From the NCBI GenBank assembly GCA_964006375.1, contig OZ023265.1:161770118-161834117 (forward strand): a stretch of 64,000 nucleotides of DNA. The letters run 5' to 3'. This DNA comes from Tillus elongatus (Eukaryota > Arthropoda > Insecta > Coleoptera > Cleridae). Below, one piece after another: positions 32,648-55,600 of the stretch (its first letter is position 1; each line of letters starts with the position of its first letter). Under the pieces are notes generated by a model that did no database searches, had not been told where the DNA came from, and worked only from the letters and a program-made list of their open reading frames with translations. Made by a program: the position numbers and the translations under genes.

Positions 32648-34778
32648 AATATTAGGTTCCATTACATTTGGATGTAATTCTGCTAACATTGGGACAACCT
32701 GTTCTCTTAGCATTTCTAAATATCTTGGACCGTTTAGATTTTCTATAAAAACAGGTCCAACTACGTGATCACCAATAATACCAGCCCAAACGTTCAACTT
32801 CTGAGGACACTGAGTGTGTGTTTGTCGCATCCAGTGGGGGTTTTCAGCAGCCCAGTATCTGCAATTTTGCCTGTTTACATAGCCATTCAAAAGAAATGTT
32901 GCTTCATCGGAAAACAAAACGTCAGCAGAATAAATAACATTTCTATGTAACATATGTCCCGCAGTTGTTCACAAAATTGCAGTCTTCTATTAGAATCACC
33001 GTCAATCAACTCTTGAACGTGTTGTAGTTTATAGGGATGCATTTTTTCGTTTTTGAGACACCTTAAAACTGTTAATTAACAAACATCATTTTCACGTGCA
33101 ACTTGATGGGTAAAAGTTGTTGGTTACTCCTGAAAAGCCAATAAAATATTGAGTTTTACATCTTCTTCAACAAACTTTAGTCTCCTATAGCAGTGGTTTA
33201 ACGTGTCCATAATCACGGAACTGTGAATGTATCTTAGACACAGTTTCCTGGGTTAGTGGGGGCAAATCTGGATGTTTTTCATTAAATAAGTTAAAAACTT
33301 GTGCCTGTGTTCTACACATATCACCATAACCAATCATCATTAATATTTATGTTCGCAGAGTTTCAGTTAAGTATCGCATTATTAGACCAAAAATTAATTG
33401 AAATTATCGGAAAAAAATTACGACCAAGTTATTAGGAGACCGTGCATTCAACACAATACACCACAAAATAAAACAGAACTGTTAAATTTCACTTTTCACA
33501 CTGCAAAAATTGGTAGTTATGAAAATATGGAACGATTCATGATACCAAGTACGTTTTAAATAAAAGACAATTTCGTTGTGTGCAAGTGAATGGAGAACAT
33601 TTTAAACATTTGTTATAAGAAAGGGACGTTTTTATTAAGTTTATTTTCGAAATTTGAATATCAGGGTAATAACAGCGATACTGTTTAGTTTTAATATTCC
33701 GGTATTAAATTCCTATCCAGTATTGAAAACTGTAATATTAGACCATACATTGGGGTATCTCCGCATTCAGGAAAATGTGATCCATCGAATTGTGATGAAA
33801 AAATGTAGGGTTGCTTTTTTTTTAATGGATAAAGTGGTGGGGGTAAAATGGCGGGAGTTTAATCTTTTAACTATGATTATAAGATAATGTTAGTGAATTT
33901 TCATAATGAGAATTCACTAATATCAATTAAACATGTACCAATACAGGAAATGTTCTGTGGTGAGAACTCAAATAACATACAGCCACAGCATACGGATTTG
34001 AAGCGGCCAATCAAGATCCAGGAAGAAAAGACATATCTCTCGACACTGGCGCGCTGTTTGATTCAAAAATGCAACTTGAGATTATTAAAATAGCTGTTGC
34101 AATGAAAAAATTGATATAAATACGAGGATGACCTTGAATGTTTTGTGCAAACCTTCAATTTGGAAATAATAATACGTCTAGTAGGTAGGCATTCAAAATA
34201 AAATTCAAATACTGGACTGAAATAATGTGACTTATGTGATTGCATTATAAATATATTGTCTATGGCACAGTTTCCTGTTCATAAAGTGGTCCTTTATAGT
34301 ACTTGTATAATAACCACTTTATTGTACTTTTTCTTAATTAATATAAGTAGTTATATTTATGCAAAATTAGAGGATCTATAATAGTGTCCATGTTGAGAGA
34401 GATGGCAGATGTGTTTCTCTCTTTATAGTCTTCCTGGACCTGGATTCTAACTTCTAACTGGCCATTGCAACTCCCCATGCTGTGGCTGTATGTTACTTAA
34501 ATTTTCCCTGTCTCGCTCCTCGCTATGGTGTACGCCAATGACGTATACGTCATTGGTGTACGCTGTTCGCTTTTCTGTGCACTAATCCACTAATGATGTT
34601 TTGATTTTGTTAGTAATTTTGATTTTTTGGTTAAGTACACAAATCGTAATTTTAATATTGGATTACGATTGGTATTGGTATTTACTATTTACGTTTGTGT
34701 TGATGTCTGGGTCTGACACCCTGAATACAAGAAGTACCTTAATATTATATTTGATTCCCTATTTGATATTTGTAGAAA

Positions 34779-45567
<10,789 letters not shown>

Positions 45568-45635
45568 ATAGAACATATAACAGCTGGATTTTAATTCCTG
45601 TAGTACAAACTACTATAGTCACTAAATATAAGTTA

Positions 45636-45641
45636 AATAAA
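45636..45641 (+). terminator. AATAAA poly(A) signal of ASCC1
   Basis: AATAAA 69 bases after the stop codon, in an AT-rich 3' UTR. Confidence 0.6.
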
Positions 45642-46237
45642 GTAGGCTAAGAAGGTGATTTGTTTTTGTAAGTTCGTAACTTATTTGAAACAAACAAAAA
45701 GATAACATGTTTTTGTGAAGCTTGGTTATACATTTTATATGCACAGGGTTTTTTGTATGTGTTTTATTTTACCCTGAAACCATAATATAGTTAGAATGCC
45801 CAATAATGCAACAAGCACAGGGCAAAACCGTGTACAGTTATTTGGCGAAGATTCTGATAATCATAATAAAAAATTAGACTGTCTGCCTTTTATTTTATTA
45901 ATTTATTACATATATGACAGTGAGTGAAAGTCTATTGGATTTGTCCAACGCACATTTTGAAAATTATTTTATATTATATCATATTTATTCACCATCAAAA
46001 TTACATGTCAACAAAATTAAATCAATATTATGAACAAAACAAACATATAAAAACCAATTCAATGTATACAAACTCACACACCTTAAATAAAATTACATAA
46101 AATACACACAAATGTATAAAATATTACAACATTACAATCCAAAAGCAGAACCACACAATGATACAGGAAAATAAACTTAAGAACACTGACTATAAAATAT
46201 TCTATCAGGTTGTAAAAACTCAGATTTTTTTATTTTT
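45642..46237. other. Region between ASCC1 and a LINE; no feature recognised
   Basis: AT-rich, no coding frame or repeat partner recognised. It separates the two convergent ASCC1-type genes together with LINE-A copy F. Confidence 0.5.
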
Positions 46238-49200
46238 TATTTCAACAACACACCACGAGGGCTCACAGCCTAAATACTATCGTACCGTAGGTGTCGACAA
46301 GGAGGAAAGAGGCAACCAGTTAATTCTGGACTTGAAGGTTCGGAGGCAAGAATTCAACAACTTGGAAATCCTCGGGACAAAAGAGCGGGTATAACAAGAT
46401 GTTCTGTCTGGTGACCTGGACAGTAAAATAGTGCATTCACTCTGTTCCCCTGGTAGATCTGTTGGGGGCAGCAGGTGGAGGAACTATGGAAGAAAGCTCC
46501 TCTGAGCAGTACTCGTACAGATATATATATATAAAAGAGAGAGAGAGGTCACCAACAGCACGTCGGTGGGCAAGGAAGGCAGCCTTTGGGTGAGGGTAGG
46601 GTCACCGATGAGACGTATAGCTCTCTTCTGAATGGAGTCCAGGATAGCGAGTGTAGAAGCGGCAGCAGCACCCCAGATGTGTGCGAAGTATTCGAGGTTT
46701 GGCCTTATTTGTGAAGTATATAAGGTATAGAGATTAGCTGGTGAAAAGTATTTGCGAGCCCAGAAGAGGAAACCTAATTTCTTAGCAGCCGCTTCTGCAA
46801 TTGATGTGACATGTTGGTGCCAATTGAGATTTCGGTCCACAGAAATACCAACAAGTGAAAAGGCCTCATTACTTTGAATAACTTGGTTGTTCATTGTGAT
46901 GGGTCTAGGGCTGGTGTATCTCTTATGAGATAAAAAGCAAGACTGATTTGGTGGAGTTGAATTGTACAAGATTTCTACTTCCCCAGTCTAATATTTTTTG
47001 GACATCCACAGAGACAGAACCCTCCATGAGTCTGTGATCCTCATCTAATTGGGCTAAAGAGACAGGCTTAGAACATTGTATATTTGAGTGGAGGGTGCTG
47101 TCGTCCGTGTAACTGTGAACTGGGTTGGTTGTGGAGAAGAAACAAAGTAGGGACTAAAGCTGAACCTTTGGGGATTCCTGCATTAATTGGATACAGTTTA
47201 GAGGAATGGCCATCCACGACAACAGAAATGCTTCGGTTGGAGAGGAAATTTGCTGTCCAGGTACAGAGTTTTGGTAGTGGGCCATAGGCCAGAAGTTTAT
47301 CAAGCAGCGCTGCGTGCCAGACCTGGTCGAATGTTTTGGATATGTCTAGAGCGACAATCTAGGATTCACCGTCTAGTTCCATAGACTTGTTCCAAGAATG
47401 GGTGACAAAGGAAAGGAGGTTGGCAGTTGATCTACACCGACGGAATCCATACTGCCTGTTGTGGATTAGACGGTGTTTTTCAAGAAATTTTAGTAATTCG
47501 GTGTTTATATACTTTTCCATCACTTTAGAGACGACTGAAAGGAGAGAAATAGGCCTGTAGTTGCTAGGAAGCACTTTGGATTCTTTCTTGGGGACGGGTT
47601 GTACTCAAGCAGTTTTCCAGTTACTAGGGAATATGCCTCTATTGTAAGATGTCTGAAACAGACGACTCGGGACAGGAGCACGTTCTGGTGCGCATTTTTT
47701 GAGAACAATTGCTGAGAGCTCGTCAAGGCCAGAGGCTTACATGGTATTAGAGAAGAAAGCATCTTTCTCACCTTTTTAGTTTTGAAAATGATATCTGTCA
47801 TTTTATGCGCTACATTGGGGACTGTTGGTGGTTGAACATTTGGAGGTGGGTTGAGAGTAGCATTGCCGGCGAACAACAAGGCAAAAAGTTCAGCCTTGCT
47901 CAGGGTGGTAGAAACAATTACATCCCCTGAAACAAAAGGTGGAAACGTGTTCTTGCAGAAATTATTCCCAATAGATTTAGCAAGAGTCCAGAAGGGTTTG
48001 CTGCTGTTGGAGCTTGAGAGGACTTTATTTTTGATGTGGTTATTAAACGAGTTTTTTGCCTCAGAAAGAATGCGGACATAGCGGTTTCTTGCGTCGTTAA
48101 ATGCTTGACGGTTTTCTTGACTGGGATTGTGTAGAAGCGTTTTGTGAGCTTTGACCTTTTCAAGTCTGGCATTGTCACAGGATTTAGAGAACCAGGGCTT
48201 TTGAGTGGCTGAAGATGTTTTCTGTGTACGTGGAATAAATAATTCCATGACAGCTTGGATAAATTTGATGACGTTTTGTGAGATATCAGAGGGGTCAGGA
48301 TGAGAGAAGCAGTCCCCAATGTAGCCCATGGAAATGAGGAAAAAAATCATGCATTTCATCCCAGTTCGCGGAGTTGTAGTGCCAAACGATACGTGGGTGT
48401 GATGACTGTGTGACCTCAGGTTGCATTGCGCAGGAAGCAGTGACCATGCCGTGGTCTGAGCGACCAAGGGGGGGCGGTGACTGATGTCTTATAACATTCG
48501 GGTTTTGTAGTAAGAAAGATATCCAAGGGATTTGAGCTGTGTGTTGGAATGCGAGGAAAGTAAGCAGGTTGCTGAATCACATTGGCTAAAGAATTGCTGA
48601 CTGCAAAGGCCTCCGCTGCTCTCCCTTGTGGATCAGTGTTTGAAGATCCTAGCCATTCCTTATTATGGACATTGAAGTCACCAAGAATAGTGACCTCGGA
48701 GGAAGGATATTCAGAAATCAGATGGTCGGTTTCTTCAGAAAGGAACTCGAAGAGCTGGACAAAGTTGTTGTCAGAAGGTGACTGGTAAATGCAACAAATG
48801 AATTTAGTTGCAGCCCCGAGAGAGAGTTTCATCCAAAGTATGTCTTTTCTTCCAGCTTCTAAAGTGGGGAGTCTGGTGTAGGGTAGATTGCTATGGACGT
48901 ATATGCACAGGCCTCCATGCAATTTAAAGGAAGTAAGAAGCTCATAGCCCGGGAAGTTAAGGTGATTAGTGGCTGTTGTGGCACTGATTTGGGTTTCGGT
49001 GAGGAAGGGGAGTTGGGGTCTATTAACGAGTTCAGGTTAGAATTGAGGCCACATATATTTGAGGATATGTTAAATCTTGATGCCGGCGCCTCCTGCACAC
49101 CCCTCTCCCAGAGATCCGAGTGGGGGGGGGGGTGTATTTTATTTCCGGAATGTTTTGTATGAGGAGCCATAATCATTTTTGTTTATAAGGGAAACCGACT

Positions 49201-49370
49201 CACACCAGAACCGGAGACGTCCGTTGGGACTTCACCAGCCCCTTGATGTAAGGGGTGGTACCTCCTCGGGCGTGAAAAAATCCTTTTCTATCACGTAAAG
49301 GAAAAGTCCACTACCACCTGCGATTCTTTTATATAACAATAATCGACGTAAGATGTAAGCGACTCATATA
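46238..49370 (-). mobile_element. LINE-A copy F, longest copy (5' region, endonuclease, RT, 3' end)
   Basis: Minus strand. 5' region about 49370-49170. Endonuclease: HGGLCIYVHSNLPYTRLP, ILWMKLSLGAATKFICCIYQ, VTILGDFNVHNKEWLG, PAYFPRIPTHSSNPLD. Pre-RT: KPWFSKSCDNARLEKVKAHK. RT: NYRPISLLSVVSKVMEKYIN, QYGFRRCRSTANLLSF. C-terminal: FSLVGISVDRNLNWHQHVTS, RPNLEYFAHIWGAAAAS. 3' end near 46238. Stops and frameshifts break the frame, but no large deletion is obvious. It lies immediately downstream of the last exon of the second ASCC1-like gene. Confidence 0.87.
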
Positions 49371-49399
49371 GAAAACACACACACTATGAAAACAAAACT

Positions 49400-49662
49400 T
49401 TATTTACAAAAAATAGATATCGTCAATGCAGATTCATAATATTTATTACTGCCTGTCGAAAATCTAGTTGAAAGGTGAACCGTCTCAAAAGCAAAAGTAC
49501 CAAAGAAAAAATTGGAATATTTTTGTATGATTTCGGTGGCATCGAATGATTCCCTTCTTGATCTCTCTTCAATTTTCTCATAATTATCATATTTTTTTCT
49601 GAATAGTGAATTCATAAGAGTTACATGAAGCTTTACATTATCATATTGTTTCCTTATCAGAC
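49400..49662 (-). CDS. ASCC1-like paralogue, last exon
   Basis: Acceptor 'ttattttcag'. Encodes GLIRKQYDNVKLHVTLMNSL, FRKKYDNYEKIEERSRRE and ATEIIQKYSNFFFGTFAFET, ending SIFCK. It keeps the FRK...FDA...FGTF pattern of human ASCC1 better than the other gene. The stop TAA (49402-49400) lies inside an AATAAA (49404-49399). Confidence 0.92.
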
Positions 49663-52600
49663 CTGAAAATAAAAATAAATTTGTAAACAATTCATTAAAT
49701 ATTCAATCGAAATTTTAAAATTAATTCATGTTTAGAAATTAAATTCCTAAATAAGATTTAAACGTGTTTCCATCTTTACAACAACTAAGGCAGCAATAGA
49801 AAAGAGCAAATGTGTATGTATGGGTGTGTGTATCTATGGGTGTGTGTGTGGGGGGGGGTAAGGATAACCTTGGAAACGTTGTCTATTAGTCACAGACTTT
49901 TGAAATAAAACTTGAAAAACTGTTTTAAAAGGTACATACAGCTCTATTTCTTTTCCAAAAATAAATTTTTAGGCTTGTCTTTAGTGAATTTTCATTTATT
50001 TTTTATGTAGTCTGTTAGGCATGTCATTAACAATACTGTTTGATACTTGTATTTGGAGCATAATATAATTATGTGATATAAATTAGCCAATTCTCTCTTA
50101 TCACAGTCACAAAAGGGGCTCCCATTACACCTATCTTATGCAGGTGTGCCAGAAACCTTTTATTGTTAGATTTTAGACGAGTTATTGTAGTAGTGAGTGA
50201 ATGACTACTATTGGGATATTTGGCAAAATCTAATGGGAGTTTTTTGTACATGAGTGCATAGTGATTTAAAGCTCCGTTCACATAATAATAATAATATTTA
50301 TTGCACTCACAGTACAAATGGACATGTTCAGCGAACTGTTTTTCAACATACCCAGCTACAGAAAAAAAATTAAAATAGGGTAATATCAAGTTCATGTGTC
50401 CCAGCTAACAGACTCTGTCCCAAAGCATATTTTACATCCCTTATTGAAAAGGAAGCTATACCCTTTCGATGCAGATAATTGAATAGGTAAGATATCAAGT
50501 AACAAAAGGAGCTTTTAAAACTTGCAGCGCTATGTATGGGAACAGTCAAGTAACTCGTTCCTCGCAGGAGTCTGTCATGTACATCAGTTCGAAGGCTGAC
50601 ACAGTCATATAGGTAATCAGGTTTCTTTTCCCGAACAACCTTGATTACTAAGGTGGCATAGTGAACAAGTCTCCTTTCCTGTATGTTCAGACAGTCCAGT
50701 GCCCGCATGTACGGCGTAACGTGAGCAAAACAGGGTACGTGGAGAACAAATCTCACACACCAATTCTGCACCTTCTGGATACGGTACCCATCCAGAAGCG
50801 TCCATACACACAATCACCATACGTGAACAGTGACAGGAATAGCGAGTTCACCAAAAGTTTACGTGCATCCTGGGGAAGACAATCACGGTACTGATACAGG
50901 TGTCACAGTCTATAGAACACAGAGCGGCAGAGATGGTCCACATGTCTGGAGAACTGCAGGTTCCTATCCAGTACCAATCCCAAATTTCTGGGATTATCCG
51001 AATTGGACAAGGCATCAGACCCAAGCAACACAGACAGTCGCAGACTGCGGACCTGTCGAACATTATAGGAGGTGCCAAGAATGAGAAAATTGCACTTCTC
51101 GGGATTGAAGCTTGGGTTGTTGCTCCACGCCCACGTCTGAAATGTCTGCAGGTCTTCATTTAACCGCCCAATCTGTTCATCAGCATTAAATACACTAAGA
51201 GGAATATATAATTGCATATCGTCTGCAAAACGGTGAAGAGTCGACAGTAGAGGAATGCTATTCACATCAGCGGTAAACAAGCTGAACAGAATTGGACCAA
51301 GTATTGATCCCTGAGGCACCCCCACCGATACTGGACGGAGCTCAGAGCAAGCTCCATCATCAAGTCTCATCATCTGCGATCGACCACTAAGGTAGCTGGC
51401 AAACCATTGCAAAAGGCGACCAGAAACTCCATAACTCAACAATTTAGCAAGTAAAAGAGAATGATCAACAGAATCAACGGCCTTCGTCATATCCAGCATA
51501 ACTAGAGCAGTAACATAGCCCTGGCTGTACACAAGGGTGGTCAGACCATCGTTAACATATGCGGCACTGGTCTGGTGGCCTAAGGTGACACAATCCAGTG
51601 CCAAACAAAAACTAGGCAAGATCCAAAGGATGGCTTGCCTAGGCATCACAGGGGCCATGTCTTCAACCCCAACAGCCGCCATGGAGGTGTTGCTGGATCT
51701 ACCCCCCCTACACTTCGTTATTATGGGAGAGGCCAGGCTAGGACTATACAGACTAGCCTGCAATGGTAGACTGAAGATCAACCCAGGCTTCAGGGGCCAC
51801 TGCAAAATTCAGGAGATCGTGAAGGAACCCATGCTTGAAATGAGGTCAGACTTCGCGAGCCCGCGAATGTGCAGGGAAAACAACTTCACAGTGGAAATCC
51901 CTGATCGCGGGGCATGGCGGGAGGAGACACCGGGCATACCACGGGACGCGCTCGTCTGGTTCACGGACGGATCTGGCGGGGAGCGTGGGACGGGGGCAGG
52001 TGTTTACTCGGAAGGACCGAGGGTAAGTCACAGTATTTCCCTCGGAGCCCATGCAACGGTGTTTCAGGCCGAGATGTACGCCATCCTGCACTGTGTGCGG
52101 GAGAACAAGAGGAGGGGCTACACCAACAAGCGGATCCTCATAGCCACAGACAGCCAGGCAGCCCTTAAGGCACTAAGTAGCCCACGGGTAAATTCCTGGC
52201 TGGTGAGTGAGTGCCGAGACGAGACGAGCGACCTGGCTGGGCAGAATGAGGTGACCCTCATCTGGGTGCCGGGTCACTCGGGGGTCAAAGGCAATGAAGA
52301 AGCTGACAGTCTCGCAAAGAGGGGGTCAGCAGAACCATTTATGGGACCAGAACCGGCTCTGGGCGTGTCAAAGAGCACTGCCAGGGGAGCCATTAAGTCC
52401 TGGGTCAGAAACCAACACAAGGTGTACTGGGCGGACTGTCCAGGGCTCAGACATGGGAAGTCAATAATTGACGGACCCAGTTCAAAGAGAGCTGTGGAGC
52501 TGCTAAACCTTAGCAGAGGACAGCTCAGAAACACAACAGGTCTCTTGACGGGACACATGGCCGTCAAGAAACACCTACATAAAATGGGGCGGTTCGAAGG

Positions 52601-55600
52601 GGACCTCGCATGCAGACTCTGCGGCGAGGGGGAGGAATCAGCCCAGCACATCTTGTGCGAGTGTATAGCTCTGGACCGGAAAAGACAACTGATCTACGGT
52701 CACTCTAGACCGGAGACAGAGCAATATAAAACTTCACCCTACCAATCGCTGTGCAGACTAGTTCAAGGCACAGTGATTTTGGAATGGGTGGAGTAAGACT
52801 AGGGGTATGCACAATCAACCAAGGGTTGCGGTGCTATCGGGGCGGCAAGGCCGCGGACGAGCCCTGAGGGAACAAAAAAAAAAAAAAAAAAAAAAACATA
52901 GCCCTGATTCTGATGAGTGAAAATATCCATAACTACAAAGAGTAGGACAGTTGATGGGCTATGATCGTGTTTAAAGGCAGACTGTTGAGAAGGTATAATG
53001 CTTTCAGCAAATTCCGACAACTGTTAACGATGCCATTCATGTTTCCAAAGTAATATGGAATGTGGTTTAGCTTCTTTTTTGCGAAAAAATCTATATTTGG
53101 CAAACACGTGGATCAATAACAACAAGAAACAACAGAAAAATCTAGCATTGCCCAACATATGATTGACTCGGGACATAAGGTAGGCGATAGGTATCTTAAG
53201 ATATTGAAAGTAACCACATATTATTGCAAGTAAGATGGTTTGTAAAGTTTAGAAATCCGCAAAGTAAATACTATTGGCTAAGCTAACCTGGAATGGCCAC
53301 ATTGAAAAAATACTGCGCAAGGCAGTTATGATTGTTAGTTAGCTGTCACTAGGCGGCTATATGGAAAAAAGTGGGGACTGAGACCTAGTATGGCCCACTG
53401 GCTGTACACAAGGGTGGTCAGATCATCGTGACTAAGGTGACACAATCCAGTGCCAAACAAGAACTGGGCAAGATTCAAAGGATGGCTTGCCTCGGCATCA
53501 CAGGGCCCATGACCTCAACCCCAACAGCTGCCGTGGAGGTTTTGCTGGATCTGCCCCCCCCCCCACACACACACACACACACACACACTTAGTTATCATG
53601 GGGGAGGCTAGGATAGGACTATACAGACTATCCTGCAATGATAGATTGAAAGCCAACCCCGGCTGCAGAGGCCACTGCAAGATTCAGGAGATCGTGAAGG
53701 AGCCCATGCTTCAAATGAGGTCAGACTTCGCGAGCCTGCGAATCTGATGGGAAAATAAGTTTACAGTGGTAATCCCCGACCGAGAGGCATGGCGGGGGGA
53801 GACGCTGGGCCTACCACAGAATGTGCTAGTCTGGTACTGATCTACGGACAGCCTAGACCGGAGACAGAACAATTTAAAAGTTGGTCCTACCAGCTGGTGT
53901 GCAGACTAGTTCAGGGCACAGTGATACTGGAATGGGTACAGTAAATAAGGTATAGGGCATACACAATAAGCCAAAGGCTGCACTGCTACCAGAGCGGCAA
54001 TGGCTGACAGGCCCAACGGAGGAAAAAAATAATCTTGAGGCATATAGTGCTGCTTCACTCTCCACACATATATGCAGTGAAGTAAGATTCAGCATTGCAG
54101 CTGTAGGGCATGATGTCATGGCTCCCGTTATTCCAAGACAGATCATTCTAACCTGAACTCCGTCCACCATATCCTCCATGCTAATAGGCCCCAACTCCTC
54201 TTCCTCACCGAAACCCAAATCAGTGCTAAAACAGCCACTAATCACCTTAATTTCCCGGGGTATGAGCTCCTTACTTCCTTTAGATTGCATGGAGGCGTGT
54301 GCGCATACGTCCTTAGCAATCTACCCTGCACCAGACTCCCCAATTTAGAAGCTGGAAGAAAAGACATACTTTGGATGGAACTCTCTCTCAGGGCTGCAAC
54401 TAAATTCATCTGCTGCATTTACCGGTCACTTTCTGACAACAACTTTGTCCAGCTCTTCGACTACCTTTCTGAAAAACACCGACCATCTGATTTCTGAATA
54501 TCCTTCCTCCAAGGTCACTATTCTTGGTGACTTCACTGTCCATAATAAGGAATGGCTAGGATCTTCAAAAACCGATCCACAAGGGAGAACAGCGGAGGCA
54601 TTTGCAGTCAGCAATTCTTTAGCCAATATGGTTCAGCAACCTTCTTACTTTCCTCGCATCCCAAAACACAGCTAAAATCCGTTAGATCTCTTTCTTACTA
54701 CAAAACCTGAATGCTATAAGACATCTGTCACCGCCCCCCTTGATCGCTCAGACCACAGCATGGTCACTGCCTCCTGCGAAATACAACCCGAGGCCACACA
54801 ATCATCACAACTCATGTATCGTTTGGCACTACAACTCCGCGAACTGGGACGAAATGCGTGATTACTTTTCCTCATTTCCATGGGCGTATGTCTGCTTCTC
54901 TCATCCTAACCCCCCTGATATCTCACAAAACATCGATATTATCCAAGCTGGCATAGAATTATTTATTCCACATACACAGAAAACCTCTTCAGCCACTCAA
55001 AAGCCCTGGTTCTCTAAATCCTGTGAAAAGGCCAGAATTGAAAAGATCAAAGCTCACAAAATGCTTCTACACAAACCCAGTCAAGAAAACTGTCAAGCAT
55101 TTAACGACGCAAGAAACCGCTATGTCCGCGTTCTTTTTGAGCCAAAAAACTCGTTTAATAACCACATCCAAAACAAAGTCCTCTCAAGCTCCAACGGCAG
55201 CAAACCCTTCTGGACTCTTGCTAAATCTATTGGTAATAATTTCTGCAAGAGCATGTTCCCATATCTTGTTTCAGGAAATGAAATTGTTTCTACCGCCCTG
55301 GGCAAGGCTGAACCTTTTGCCTCGTTCGCCGGCAATTCTACTCTCAACTCACCTCCAAATGTTCAACCACCAACAGTCCCCAATGTCGTGCATAAAATGA
55401 CAGATATCATTTTCAAAACTAAAAAGGTACGAAAGATGCTCTCTTTCTTAATGCCAGAAAAGCCTCTAACCTTGACGAGATCCCAGCAATTGTTCTCAAA
55501 AAATGCGCATCAGAAGTTGCTCCTGTCCCGACTCGTCTGTTTCAGACATCTTACAATAGAGGCGTATTCCCTAGTAACTGGAAAACTGCTCCAGTACAAC

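Noticed and set aside
51560..51805. N-terminal part of a 300-codon minus-strand frame (51805-50903)
   Set aside because: This part is antisense to the nested R1-like element; the true RT sequence starts at 51523 and continues on the other side of the insertion at 52907.
53396..53410. Idea that the R1-like copies at 51524 and 53400 share the same 5' truncation
   Set aside because: The copy at 53 kb continues upstream (GLRPSMAHWLYTRVVR, LTWNGHIEKILRKAV), so only the first is truncated there.
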